Source of the DNA: an uncultured Desulfobacteraceae bacterium | GTDB lineage: Bacteria; Desulfobacterota; Desulfobacteria; Desulfobacterales; UBA2174 | NCBI GenBank assembly: GCA_937982505.1 | Contig: CALJLV010000041.1 | Coordinates: forward strand, 3,551 to 67,550 | Direction of reading: 5' to 3' | Length of the DNA: 64,000 nucleotides | Shown here: positions 35,044 through 43,376 of the stretch, piece after piece | Layout: every line of letters starts with the position of its first letter | How positions within the stretch are numbered: position 1 is the first letter of the stretch | Made by a program: the position numbers and the translations under genes | The notes under the pieces: model-generated | The model's input: the letters and a program-made list of their open reading frames with translations, nothing else | Told to the model about the DNA's origin: nothing | Database searches by the model: none

Positions 35044-35836
35044 GGAAGCCGTCCACATCGTCCCAGAATCGATCCTCGTCCGGCGGACAATCGTTGTGAT
35101 CGCAAGGGTACAGCACCAGGCGGCTGCCCGGCGCCGCGTGGTGAAGGCGCCGGGCGTGAGATACGGGAATCGTCGCGTCCCGGGTGCCGTGGACGATCAT
35201 CACCGGTACAGTGATGCGCCCCAGGATGGACAGGTTATCGAAGGGGTCGCGCACCAGCCAGGACGGCACCAGATAGCGCCGGCTGAAATCGTGCACGCGG
35301 GCGAAGGTCGAAATCAGGATCAGGGCCGCCAGAGGCCGCTCGTCGGCCAGGAGGCAGGCCGCCGCCCCGCCCAGGCTGCGGCCGCAGGCTGCGATGCGGC
35401 CCGCATCGATCTCCGGCCTGGCGGCGATCTGATCGTAGACCGCCGGCATCGCGGCGTGGATGGCGGCCCGGCTGGCACGCCCCGCGCTGCGGCCATAGCC
35501 GGGATACTCCAGCGCCAGAAGACCCCACCCCAGAGCGGTCACCGCGGCCATGTCGGCGGTGGCCGTATCGATGGTTTCGGCATTGCCGTGGGTGAAGATC
35601 ATCACGGGTCCGGGCCGGCCCGGGGCGCTGTCCGGGGGCGGGTGATACCAGCCTTCCAGGCGGCCCGCCGGGGTGGCGAAGTGCAAGACCCGGAATCCAT
35701 CGGGAGGACGGGGGTCGGCGCTGACCGGCGCCATGGCCGAAGGGAACAGCATGGCCCGCTGAAACAGGAAGAGCAGCAGGCACCAGAGCGCATAGAGGCC
35801 TGCCAGTGAAAACCAGAAACGCCATATGGCCGTCAT
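34976..35836 (-). CDS. Alpha/beta hydrolase with N-terminal membrane anchor
   Basis: 286 residues. One N-terminal hydrophobic segment (FWFSLAGLYALWCLLLFLF) anchors it. Fold motifs: VMIFTHGNAETID (oxyanion hole), GRSLGGAAA (nucleophile Ser), VPVMIVHGTRDATIPVSHA (Asp) and CDHNDCP (His), as in the YqiA/BEM46-like hydrolases. Substrate unknown. It is convergent with the HD-GYP gene, overlapping its last 68 bp. Confidence 0.85.
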   Translation of the reverse strand: MTAIWRFWFSLAGLYALWCLLLFLFQRAMLFPSAMAPVSADPRPPDGFRVLHFATPAGRLEGWYHPPPDSAPGRPGPVMIFTHGNAETIDTATADMAAVTALGWGLLALEYPGYGRSAGRASRAAIHAAMPAVYDQIAARPEIDAGRIAACGRSLGGAAACLLADERPLAALILISTFARVHDFSRRYLVPSWLVRDPFDNLSILGRITVPVMIVHGTRDATIPVSHARRLHHAAPGSRLVLYPCDHNDCPPDEDRFWDDVDGFLRDCTRPRRHSAPEQPARCPGS

Positions 35837-35845
35837 CTAGACCTC

Positions 35846-36853
35846 ATGAATCCCACGACTAGCAGGAACCGTCCGGCACGGGCGCTGGGGCTCTGCTCCG
35901 GGGGCCTGGACAGCATGCTGGCCGCCCTGGTGCTGCGCGATCAGGGGATCGACGTCGCCTGGGTCTGCTTTGAGACCCCGTTTTTCGGCGCCGATCGCGC
36001 CCGCCGGGCCGCCGGGCAAATCCGGGTTCCCCTCACCGTGCGCCCCATCACCCCGATTTACCTGGAGATGCTGCGCCATCCGCCCTGCGGCTACGGGCGC
36101 TGCATGAACCCCTGCATGGACTGCCATGCCCTCATGTTCCGCCTGGCCGGGGAGATGATGGAAAAGGAGGGCTTCGATTTTCTCTTCAGCGGTGAAGTCC
36201 TCGGCCAGCGGCCCATGAGCCAGACCCGCAACGCCCTGCGCTACGTGGAGAAGCACAGCGGCCGGGCCGGTCTCATCCTCCGGCCCCTCAGCGCCCGCTG
36301 CCTGCCCGAGACCCTTCCCGAGCAGCAGGGGCTGGTGGACCGCAGCGGCCTGTGCGACTGGAGCGGCCGGGGCCGCAAACCCCAGATCGCCATGGCGGCC
36401 CAGCGCGGGCTCCTGGACTATCCGGCCCCGGCCGGCGGCTGTCTGCTCACCGACAAGGGCTACAGCGCCCGCCTGCGGGACCTCTTCGACCACCAGCCGG
36501 ACTGCCGCGAATCCGAGCTGCACCTGCTCAAGTTCGGGCGCCACCTGCGCCTGGACCCCCGGACCAAGATCGTGGTGGGCCGCAACCGGATCGAGAACGA
36601 ACAGATCGAAGCCTGGGTCGACCCGTCCCGGGACCTCCGCCTCAAGGGGGTTTCTTTCCCCGGCCCCCTCACGGTGATTCCCGGAGGAGCGCCGCCGGAG
36701 ACCGTCCTGTTGGCGGCGGCCATCTGCGCCGGCTACGGCAAGGCGCCGCCGGACCGGCCGGCCCAGGTCCAGGTTTGCGGCCCGGAGGAGGTCCGCCAGA
36801 TCCTGGTGCGCCCCCTGGCCCCGGTGCATGTACAGCAACGCCTGATTCATTAG
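35846..36853 (+). CDS. PP-loop ATPase, tRNA-thiolation-like (MnmA/ThiI-related)
   Basis: 335 residues. P-loop motif LGLCSGGLDSMLAALVL of the N-type ATP pyrophosphatase family. CGYGRCMNPCMDCH holds four cysteines likely to bind a metal or transfer sulfur; SGEVLGQRPMSQTRNALRYVEKHSG and PAPAGGCLLTDKGYSARLRDLF follow. In delta-proteobacteria these proteins are often annotated as tRNA 2-thiouridine enzymes; the authentic MnmA is longer with a different C-terminus, so the substrate is open. Its stop overlaps the convergent rlmN stop by 4 bp. The 9-bp gap to the divergent hydrolase leaves little room for a separate promoter. Confidence 0.7.
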   Translation: MNPTTSRNRPARALGLCSGGLDSMLAALVLRDQGIDVAWVCFETPFFGADRARRAAGQIRVPLTVRPITPIYLEMLRHPPCGYGRCMNPCMDCHALMFRLAGEMMEKEGFDFLFSGEVLGQRPMSQTRNALRYVEKHSGRAGLILRPLSARCLPETLPEQQGLVDRSGLCDWSGRGRKPQIAMAAQRGLLDYPAPAGGCLLTDKGYSARLRDLFDHQPDCRESELHLLKFGRHLRLDPRTKIVVGRNRIENEQIEAWVDPSRDLRLKGVSFPGPLTVIPGGAPPETVLLAAAICAGYGKAPPDRPAQVQVCGPEEVRQILVRPLAPVHVQQRLIH

Positions 36854-37902
36854 GGCCGGAGGGCGCCACGCAACTGGCCACAGGCCGCGGCGATCTCCTG
36901 ACCCTTGCTGTAGCGCACGATGGCGGTCTGGTGCCGGTCGGCCAGGTGCTGCAAAAAGGCCTCCACCACGGACGCCTCGGGCCTGCGGAAATCGCTGCCC
37001 GGGTGTTCGTTGAAGGGAATCAGGTTGACCTTGGCGCGGATCCCGTGCAGCCGCGAGACCAGGCGCCGGGCGTCCGCGGGACTGTCGTTGACCCCCGCGA
37101 TGAGAATGTACTCGAAGGTGATGCGCCGCCGCGGGGCCAGGGGAAAGGCGCGGCAGGCCGCCATGAGCGTATCGAGGGGATAGCGCCGGTTGACCGGCAT
37201 CAGCCGGCTGCGTGTCGGGTCGTCGCCGGCGTTGAGGGACACGGCCAGATTGACGCGGCTGTCGCGTCCCAGATCCGCCAGGCGCGGCGCCAGACCGACG
37301 GTGGAAAGGGTCACGCGGCGCGGGGAAAAGCCCAGCCCCCAGTCGGCGTCGGTGATGACCGCCAGAGCGCCGATGACGTTGGCGTAGTTGGCCAGGGGCT
37401 CGCCCATGCCCATCAGCACCACGTTGGTCAGCGACGCTTCTCCGTCGCCGATGAGGGCCGCCACGTCACGCACCTGGGCCACGATCTCGCCGGCGGTCAG
37501 ATCGCGCACCAGACCGCCGCGGGCCGTCATGCAGAACCGGCATCCCTGGGCGCAGCCCACCTGGGTTGAAATACAGAGGGTGTAGTGGCTGCGCTCGCGA
37601 ATCAGCACGGTTTCAATGCACTGCCCGTCCGCCAGGCCGAAAAGGAACTTGCGCGTACCGTCGCCGGCCCGCGACTCGGCGCCGGGATGCAGACGGCCCA
37701 CCGTGAAATGGGCCGCCAGCAGCTGGCGCAAGGATTTGGACAGGTCCGTCATGCGCCCGAAGTCGTCCGTCTGTCGCCGATGGACCCAGCGCAGCACCTG
37801 GGGCGCGTGAAAAGCCGGCACCGCGCGGGCCGAAAGCCAACTCCGGAGCGACTCCAGGGACAACTCCTTGATATCTAATTTGTTCGCTGTTGCAAAGGAC
37901 AT
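36850..37902 (-). CDS. rlmN: Dual-specificity 23S rRNA A2503 / tRNA A37 C2-methyltransferase
   Basis: 350 residues. Radical SAM motif CISTQVGCAQGCRFCMTARGG (CxxxCxxC), VVLMGMGEPLANYANV, RRVTLSTVGLAP, NLAVSLNAGDD, FEYILIAGVNDS, NLIPFNEHPGSDFRRP. The C-terminal IVRYSKGQEIAAACGQL carries the methyl-bridging Cys. It methylates adenosine in rRNA and tRNA by the radical mechanism specific to RlmN/Cfr. ATG at 37902, divergent from ffh. Confidence 0.95.
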   Translation of the reverse strand: MSFATANKLDIKELSLESLRSWLSARAVPAFHAPQVLRWVHRRQTDDFGRMTDLSKSLRQLLAAHFTVGRLHPGAESRAGDGTRKFLFGLADGQCIETVLIRERSHYTLCISTQVGCAQGCRFCMTARGGLVRDLTAGEIVAQVRDVAALIGDGEASLTNVVLMGMGEPLANYANVIGALAVITDADWGLGFSPRRVTLSTVGLAPRLADLGRDSRVNLAVSLNAGDDPTRSRLMPVNRRYPLDTLMAACRAFPLAPRRRITFEYILIAGVNDSPADARRLVSRLHGIRAKVNLIPFNEHPGSDFRRPEASVVEAFLQHLADRHQTAIVRYSKGQEIAAACGQLRGALRP

Positions 37903-37946
37903 TGGATTAGGATAAAGAAGCTGGATTTATACAGGCTCTATTTTGC

Positions 37947-37975
37947 TTGACATAGCATCGGACTGCGTCTATTTA
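37947..37975 (+). promoter_or_regulatory. Predicted sigma70 promoter for the ffh-yraN block
   Basis: TTGACA (37947-37952), 17-nt spacer, TATTTA (37970-37975), 37 bp before the ffh ATG. A perfect -35 with ideal spacing in an otherwise AT-rich 110-bp gap makes it the strongest promoter match in the window. Confidence 0.65.
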
Positions 37976-38012
37976 CAACGATTTTGTACTTTACACCGGT
38001 GGTGGGGCCGCG

Positions 38013-39344
38013 ATGTTTGACAATCTGTCCGAACGGCTCGATGCGGTTTTTAAAAAGCTCAAGGGCCACGGCAAGTTAACCGAAAGCAACATCGAAGACG
38101 GACTCAAGGAGGTGCGCCTGGCCCTTCTCGAGGCCGACGTCCATTACCGGGTCGTCAAGAAGTTCATCGTCGACGTCAGGCAGCGCGCCCTGGGCCAGGA
38201 AGTCATGGCCAGCCTGACACCCGGCCAGCAGGTGGTCAAGATCGTCAACGACGAATTGACCGCCCTGATGGGGGCCAGCAATGCCGAACTGAATCTGTCC
38301 GGCCCCCATCCGGTACCCCTGATGCTCGTGGGGCTGCAGGGGTCGGGCAAGACCACCACGGCGGGAAAGCTGGCGCTTTTCCTGCGCGGCCGGGGCCGCA
38401 AGCCCTACCTGGTGCCGGCCGATGTCTACCGGCCGGCGGCCATCGACCAGTTGCGGACTCTGGGCCGGCAGATCGACGTTCCGGTCTATCCCTCCACGGC
38501 GGAGATGGACCCGGTACGGATCTGCCAGCAGGCCCGGGCCATGGCCCAGCAGGCCAGCTGCGACACCGTGCTGCTGGATACGGCCGGGCGGCTGCACATC
38601 GATGCCGGGTTGATGGACGAGCTGGTGCGCATCCGCGAAGCGGTCCAGCCGGCCGAAATCCTGCTGGTGGCCGATGCCATGACCGGCCAGGACGCCGTCA
38701 ACATCGCCCAGGCCTTTGACGAGCGTCTGGATATCGGCGGCGTGGTGCTCACCAAGATGGACGGGGACGCCCGGGGCGGGGCGGCCCTGTCGATCCGATC
38801 CATCACGGGCAAGCCCATCAAGTTCGTCGGGGTGGGGGAAAAGCTCGGAGCCCTGGAGGTGTTTCACCCGGATCGCATGGCCTCCAAGATCCTGGGGATG
38901 GGCGACGTGCTCTCGCTCATCGAAAAAGCCCAGGCCGTGGTGGATGAAAAGCAGGCCGTGCAGCTCCAAAGGAAGCTGCGACGCAACGAGTTCACCCTGG
39001 AGGATTTTCGCGACCAGCTCCAGCAGATCGGCAAGATGGGCCCGCTGGGCGACCTGCTGGGAATGATCCCCGGCCTGGGGCGGCACAAGGAACTGAAAAA
39101 CCTCAAGGTGGAAGAAAAGGAGCTCGGGCGGATCGTGGCCATCATCAATTCCATGACCCCCCAGGAGCGGCGCCAGCACGCCATCATCAACGGCAGCCGC
39201 CGCAAGCGCATCGCGATGGGAAGCGGCACCAGTGTTCCGGAGGTCAACCGGCTACTCAAGGATTACGGACAGATGTTGAAAATGATGAAGAAAATCAACA
39301 AAGGCGGGATGCGCGGCATGGGCCGCGGGGTCCTGCCGTTCTGA
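38013..39344 (+). CDS. ffh: Signal recognition particle protein Ffh (SRP54)
   Basis: 443 residues. N domain 1-~90, G domain with VGLQGSGKTTTAGKLA (107-122), VPADVYRPAAIDQL, LLDTAGRLHID and TKMDGDARGGAALS, then the methionine-rich M domain binding 4.5S RNA and signal peptides (MIPGLGRHKELK, NGSRRKRIAMGSGTSVPEVNRLLKDY, GGMRGMGRG). GTPase that brings ribosome-nascent chains to FtsY. First gene of the ffh-rpsP-rimM-trmD-rplS block; 11 bp to rpsP. Confidence 0.98.
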   Translation: MFDNLSERLDAVFKKLKGHGKLTESNIEDGLKEVRLALLEADVHYRVVKKFIVDVRQRALGQEVMASLTPGQQVVKIVNDELTALMGASNAELNLSGPHPVPLMLVGLQGSGKTTTAGKLALFLRGRGRKPYLVPADVYRPAAIDQLRTLGRQIDVPVYPSTAEMDPVRICQQARAMAQQASCDTVLLDTAGRLHIDAGLMDELVRIREAVQPAEILLVADAMTGQDAVNIAQAFDERLDIGGVVLTKMDGDARGGAALSIRSITGKPIKFVGVGEKLGALEVFHPDRMASKILGMGDVLSLIEKAQAVVDEKQAVQLQRKLRRNEFTLEDFRDQLQQIGKMGPLGDLLGMIPGLGRHKELKNLKVEEKELGRIVAIINSMTPQERRQHAIINGSRRKRIAMGSGTSVPEVNRLLKDYGQMLKMMKKINKGGMRGMGRGVLPF

Positions 39345-39355
39345 GGAGAGCAACC

Positions 39356-39610
39356 ATGCCCATCAAGATCAGACTCGCCCGCCACGGGGCCAAGAAGAAC
39401 CCTTTTTACCGCGTCGTCGTGGCCGACTCGGAAAGCCCCCGTGACGGTCGCTTCCTGGAGACCGTGGGCACCTACAACCCGCTGAACGACCCGACCGTGG
39501 TGACCCTGAAGGGCGAACGGATCCGTGAATGGCTGGCCCGGGGGGCCATCCCCACCGATACGGTTCGCAGTCTGCTCAAGAAGGAGGGGGTGTTGAACAG
39601 CCCGTCATAG
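39356..39610 (+). CDS. rpsP: 30S ribosomal protein bS16
   Basis: 84 residues, full family length. PIKIRLARHGAKKNPFYRVVVADSESPRDGRFLETVGTYNPL and ERIREWLARGAIPTDTVRSLL are diagnostic. GAGGAG precedes ATG. Conserved position between ffh and khpA/rimM. Confidence 0.98.
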   Translation: MPIKIRLARHGAKKNPFYRVVVADSESPRDGRFLETVGTYNPLNDPTVVTLKGERIREWLARGAIPTDTVRSLLKKEGVLNSPS

Positions 39611-39654
39611 CTTGCACGGCCCGCAGTGCAACCTTCAACAAAGGAGATGAGGCC

Positions 39655-39885
39655 ATGAAAGAGCTGATCGCGTCCATTGCCCAGGCCCTGGTCGACCATC
39701 CGGATCAAGTGAGCGTCTCCGAAGTGGAAGGAAACCAAACATCCGTACTTGAGTTGAAGGTTGCCAAGGAGGATCTGGGCAAGGTCATCGGCAAGCAGGG
39801 CCGCACCGCCCGGGCCATGCGCACCATTCTGAGCGCCGCTTCGGCCAAGATCAAGAAGCGCACCGTGCTGGAAATCATCGAATAG
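39655..39885 (+). CDS. khpA: KH-domain RNA-binding protein KhpA
   Basis: 76 residues. Single KH domain with EDLGKVIGKQGRTARAMRTILSAAS (GxxG loop = GKQG). Small RNA-binding protein found between rpsP and rimM in many bacteria; partners KhpB elsewhere. AAGGAG precedes ATG 39655. Confidence 0.95.
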   Translation: MKELIASIAQALVDHPDQVSVSEVEGNQTSVLELKVAKEDLGKVIGKQGRTARAMRTILSAASAKIKKRTVLEIIE

Positions 39886-39889
39886 GCCC

Positions 39890-40399
39890 ATGCGAAGCGA
39901 AGCGATGGTCTCTTTGGGCAAGGTGGTCGGCCCCCACGGGATTCGCGGCCTGGTAAAGGTCGTCTTCTTTTCGGGACAGGCCCCGGACCTGGGCGCCGAC
40001 CGCACCATCGAACTGCGACAGGCGGACGGGCGCCGGGTTTGCACTCGGATCCTGGACGCAGCCGCCCACCAGCATCAGTTCCTGGTGGGCCTGGAAGGGG
40101 TGACGGATCGCAGCGCCGCCGAAGCGCTGACCGGAGCCGAGGTGGTGGTGGCCCGCGGCCGCCTGCCCCAACCCGAAGCCGACAGCTTCTACTGGACCGA
40201 TCTGATCGGGCTGACCGTCGCCACCATGGACGGAAAGCCCCTGGGAAACCTGGTACGCATCCTGGAAACCGGGGCCAACGACGTTTACGTGGTGCGCCAG
40301 GGAAAGCGGGAAACCCTCGTACCGGCCCTGGCGGCAGTGGTGCGGCGGGTGGATCTGGAACAGCGCCGGATGTGGGTCGAGTTGCCCGAAGGCCTCTAG
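39890..40399 (+). CDS. rimM: Ribosome maturation factor RimM
   Basis: 169 residues. N-terminal SLGKVVGPHGIRGLVKV (family signature), middle AAEALTGAEVVVARGRLP, and PRC barrel YWTDLIGLTVATMDGKPLGNLVRILETGANDVYVVR, with LVPALAAVVRRVDLEQRRMWVELPEGL at the end. Assists 30S head assembly. 4 bp after khpA, 5 bp before trmD. ATG 39890 or 39905 possible. Confidence 0.96.
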   Translation: MRSEAMVSLGKVVGPHGIRGLVKVVFFSGQAPDLGADRTIELRQADGRRVCTRILDAAAHQHQFLVGLEGVTDRSAAEALTGAEVVVARGRLPQPEADSFYWTDLIGLTVATMDGKPLGNLVRILETGANDVYVVRQGKRETLVPALAAVVRRVDLEQRRMWVELPEGL

Positions 40400-40404
40400 G
40401 ACCA

Positions 40405-41202
40405 ATGGATTTCACCGTCCTGACCCTCTTTCCCGAACTGTTCGATGCGTTCTGGCGCCACGGGATCATCCGCCGGGCCATCGAGGGCCGGATCATCGAC
40501 GCCGAGGCGGTCAACATCCGCGGCTTCGCTGCCGGCCGGCACCAGACCACCGATGACCGGCCCTACGGCGGCGGATGCGGCATGGTGATGAAGCCCGAGC
40601 CACTGGCCGGCGCCATTGCCAGCTCCCGCCAGCGGCGGCCCGGGTCCCTCACCGTCCTGCTCTCCCCCCAGGGGCGCCCCTTCACCCAGTCCCTGGCGGC
40701 GGACCTGGCCGGGCAGGACGGGCTGATCCTGGTCTGCGGACGCTACGAAGGGATCGACGAGCGGGTCTGCCTGGACCTGGTGGACGTGGAGGTCTCCATC
40801 GGCGACTACGTGCTCACCGGCGGTGAAGTGGCCGCCATGATCGTGGTGGACGCGGTCACCCGGCTGCTGCCCGGCGCCTTGGGAGGCGCGGATTCGGCGG
40901 CCGACGACTCGTTCAGCGCGCCGGGCCTGGAGCATGCCCAGTACACCCGGCCCCCGGTTTTTGACGGACAGGCGGTCCCCGAGGTGCTCCTGTCCGGGGA
41001 CCACGCCCGCATCGCCCGGTGGCGGCGCGAATCAGCCCTGATCCGAACCCTGCTCAAACGCAGTGATCTGCTGCACCGGAGGCGCCTGGCGCCCGAAGAA
41101 GTGGCCGTCCTGCGGCGCTGGGCCAAGCAGATTGAGGGGATCATCGATGCCCAGGCTCTACCTGGCGCTGGTGCACCACCCGGTGATCAACAAAACCGGT
41201 GA
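40405..41202 (+). CDS. trmD: tRNA (guanine37-N1)-methyltransferase
   Basis: 265 residues. SPOUT/TrmD trefoil-knot enzyme: DFTVLTLFPELFDAF, RGFAAGRHQTTDDRPYGGGCGMVMKPEPL, LSPQGRPFTQSLAADLA, LVCGRYEGIDERV, EVSIGDYVLTGGEVAAMIVVDAVTRLLPG. Makes m1G37 to prevent frameshifting. Its last 56 bp overlap the next gene in another frame. Confidence 0.98.
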   Translation: MDFTVLTLFPELFDAFWRHGIIRRAIEGRIIDAEAVNIRGFAAGRHQTTDDRPYGGGCGMVMKPEPLAGAIASSRQRRPGSLTVLLSPQGRPFTQSLAADLAGQDGLILVCGRYEGIDERVCLDLVDVEVSIGDYVLTGGEVAAMIVVDAVTRLLPGALGGADSAADDSFSAPGLEHAQYTRPPVFDGQAVPEVLLSGDHARIARWRRESALIRTLLKRSDLLHRRRLAPEEVAVLRRWAKQIEGIIDAQALPGAGAPPGDQQNR

Positions 41203-41704
41203 CGTCATCGCCTCGGCGGTGACCAACCTCGATGTGCACGATCTGGCCCGCATCGGACGCACCTTTGACGTCCGGCGTGTTTACGTGGTCACGCCCCTGT
41301 GCGATCAGCAGGAGCTCGTGCACCGCATCCTGGACCACTGGTGCAGGGGGTTCGGAGCTGATCACAACCCCCACCGGAGCCAGGCCATGGACCGGATCCG
41401 GGTCTGCGACGCTCTGGACGGGGCTGTCGGCGCCATCCGGCGGCGCGAGGCAAGGCCGCCCCGGGTGGTGGCCACCTGCGCCCGGAGCGGGCCGCGGCGC
41501 ATCGGTTTCGCGGCCCTGCGCCGCTGGATCGCGGACGACGATCCCTGCCTTCTGGTTTTCGGGACAGCCTGGGGACTGGCCGATACCGTCCTGGAAAGGG
41601 CCGACGCGGTGCTCGAACCGATCCCGGGCGCCGGTGGATACAACCATCTGCCGGTGCGCGCCGCGGCGGCCATCATCCTGGACCGCCTGGCGGGGCGCGA
41701 ATGA
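41147..41704 (+). CDS. SPOUT-like RNA methyltransferase encoded just after trmD
   Basis: 185 residues: LYLALVHHPVINKTGDVIASAVTNLDVHDLARIGRTFDV, VYVVTPLCDQQELVHRILDHW, PCLLVFGTAWGLADTVLERADAVLEPI and YNHLPVRAAAAIILDRL resemble the RNA methyltransferase domain that is fused to TrmD in Desulfovibrio-type genomes. Here it is a separate gene starting inside trmD (ATG 41147, GAGGGG upstream). FGTAWGL and YNHL match the knot cofactor loop. The RNA target is not established. Confidence 0.8.
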   Translation: MPRLYLALVHHPVINKTGDVIASAVTNLDVHDLARIGRTFDVRRVYVVTPLCDQQELVHRILDHWCRGFGADHNPHRSQAMDRIRVCDALDGAVGAIRRREARPPRVVATCARSGPRRIGFAALRRWIADDDPCLLVFGTAWGLADTVLERADAVLEPIPGAGGYNHLPVRAAAAIILDRLAGRE

Positions 41705-41797
41705 TTGTCCTTGCGCTTTTGAACGATAGCATATACAAGCACGGCGCCGTCGGCACGGCCCGATGCCAAATTTACGGGAAACGATTGGAGAGATCAC

Positions 41798-42145
41798 ATG
41801 CAGCAGATTCGACAGATCGAACAGGAAATGATGCGCCTCGACCTGCCCCGGTTCCGCCCGGGCGACACGGTGCGGGTGCATGTCAAGATCAAGGAAGGTG
41901 AAAAGGAGCGCATTCAGGCCTTCCAGGGCGTGGTGATCAGCAAGCGCAAAGGGACCACCAACGCCACGTTCACCGTCCGCAAGGTGTCCTACGGCGTGGG
42001 GGTGGAGAGGATCTTTCCCACCCATTCGCCCATCATCGACAAGGTCGAGGTCGTCACTCCCGGCCGGGTGCGCCGCAGCAAGATCTACTACCTGCGCAAG
42101 CTGCGCGGCAAGGCGGCCCGCATCAAGGAGCGCCGCCTGAACTGA
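41798..42145 (+). CDS. rplS: 50S ribosomal protein bL19
   Basis: 115 residues. RFRPGDTVRVHVKIKEGEKERIQAFQGVVISKRKG and GVGVERIFPTHSPIIDKVEV are diagnostic of bL19, which lies at the subunit interface. Placed as usual after trmD. A terminator-like hairpin follows at 42153-42176. Confidence 0.98.
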   Translation: MQQIRQIEQEMMRLDLPRFRPGDTVRVHVKIKEGEKERIQAFQGVVISKRKGTTNATFTVRKVSYGVGVERIFPTHSPIIDKVEVVTPGRVRRSKIYYLRKLRGKAARIKERRLN

Positions 42146-42152
42146 TCTTCCC

Positions 42153-42176
42153 GGACCGGTCGCGGGGAACCGGTCC
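42153..42176 (+). terminator. Hairpin after rplS
   Basis: Perfect 8-bp stem GGACCGGT / ACCGGTCC with an 8-nt loop, starting 8 bp after the stop; flanking CCC/GGG could extend it with a bulge. No T-run, so it may be partial attenuation before rnhB. Confidence 0.4.
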
Positions 42177-42237
42177 AGGTCCGGGCAACCCACCGGGAGC
42201 CGTCAGGGCCCCGGGGGGCCGTCCTCCCGGGAGAGCC

Positions 42238-42861
42238 ATGCGAGACGAGCTGTGGGTCCACGAAGCCCGGGCCATATCCCGGGGCCACCGGCGCATCGCC
42301 GGTGTGGATGAGGCCGGCCGCGGACCGCTGGCCGGACCGGTGGTGGCCGCGGCCGTCATCCTGCCCCGGGATCGGCCCGACCTGGACCTGGACGACTCCA
42401 AACGGCTGACGCCCCGCCGCCGCCGCCTGGCCTATGACGCCATCTACCAGGGCGCGGTGGCGGTGGGCATCGGCATCGTCGATGCCCTGGAAATCGACCG
42501 CCTCAACATCCTCAACGCTTCCTTCCAGGCCATGGCCATGGCCGTGGCCAACCTGGTGCCGGCCCCGGACCTGGTTTTGGTGGACGGCCCTTTTTCCATC
42601 CCGCCCCTGGCCGCGGCCCAGGCCCCCATCGTCGGCGGCGATGCCCGCAGTGCCTCCATCGCCGCGGCGTCCATCGTCGCCAAGGTGACCCGGGACCGCT
42701 TGATGGCCCGCTACGACCTGGACTACCCCCAGTTCGGTTTCGCCGCCCACAAGGGCTACCCCACCCGCGCCCATCGCAGCGCCATCGAGCGCCACGGGCC
42801 CTGCCCCATCCACCGGCTCAGTTTCCGCGGCAGTCGGCCGGATCCGCCGGGGCCGCGGTGA
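42238..42861 (+). CDS. rnhB: Ribonuclease HII
   Basis: 207 residues. GVDEAGRGPLAGPVVAAAVIL (catalytic DE), LDDSKRLTPRRR, AVGIGIVDALEIDRLNI, LVLVDG, GGDARSASIAAASIVAKVTRDRLM, YPQFGFAAHKGYPTRAH. Cleaves RNA/DNA hybrids and single ribonucleotides. Overlaps yraN by 4 bp. Confidence 0.97.
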   Translation: MRDELWVHEARAISRGHRRIAGVDEAGRGPLAGPVVAAAVILPRDRPDLDLDDSKRLTPRRRRLAYDAIYQGAVAVGIGIVDALEIDRLNILNASFQAMAMAVANLVPAPDLVLVDGPFSIPPLAAAQAPIVGGDARSASIAAASIVAKVTRDRLMARYDLDYPQFGFAAHKGYPTRAHRSAIERHGPCPIHRLSFRGSRPDPPGPR

Positions 42862-43229
42862 GCGTCGGGCGCCAGCAGCTAGGCCGCAGCGGCGAAGCGC
42901 TGGCCGAAGCCCTGCTGTGCACCCGGGGCTATCGCATCCTGGCCCGCAATTACCGCACGCGCCTGGGCGAAATCGATCTCATTGCCCGGGACGGAAAGAC
43001 CCTGGTCTTCGTGGAGGTCAAGGTGCGCCGCAGCGGGCGCTTCGGCTCGGCCAAGGCGGCGGTGACCGCCGCCAAGCGCCGCAAACTGTCCATGCTCGCC
43101 CTGCAGTATCTCAAAATCACCCCTGAAAAACCGGCCCATGTGCGGTTCGACGTCGTCGCCGTGGAACCCGGCACCGACGGCCCGCGGCTGGAACTGGTCC
43201 AGAACGCCTTCGAACTGGCCTACCCCTGA
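42858..43229 (+). CDS. yraN: UPF0102/YraN family endonuclease-like protein
   Basis: 123 residues. GRSGEALAEALLCTRGYRILARNYRTRLGEIDLIARDGKTLVFVEVKVRRSGRFGSAKAAVTAAKRRKL matches the restriction-endonuclease-like YraN fold (E-D-EVK). GTG start inside the rnhB stop (GTGA). Function unproven in general; always paired with rnhB. Confidence 0.95.
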   Translation: MSVGRQQLGRSGEALAEALLCTRGYRILARNYRTRLGEIDLIARDGKTLVFVEVKVRRSGRFGSAKAAVTAAKRRKLSMLALQYLKITPEKPAHVRFDVVAVEPGTDGPRLELVQNAFELAYP

Positions 43230-43263
43230 CCGCACAAGGCTCGGCCCGGGTGCATCGCGGCCC

Positions 43264-43328
43264 ATTCCAAATTCCCTCTTGACAGCCTCGAATTGAAGGT
43301 ATATCGGTTCTCCATCATTTGTTGGAAT
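43264..43328 (+). promoter_or_regulatory. Predicted promoter of the TetR gene flanked by inverted heptamers
   Basis: TTGACA (43279-43284) with TATATC (15-nt spacer) or TATCGG (17-nt spacer) downstream. ATTCCAA (43264-43270) and TTGGAAT (43322-43328) are perfect inverted arms on either side of it. They may be operator half-sites for the TetR protein encoded 49 bp further on, but 51 bp between arms is long for a single dimer. Confidence 0.4.
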
Positions 43329-43376
43329 CGATAATTGGGATCACCACGCTGGACCCTCCGCTGGCAAGGAAGACCG

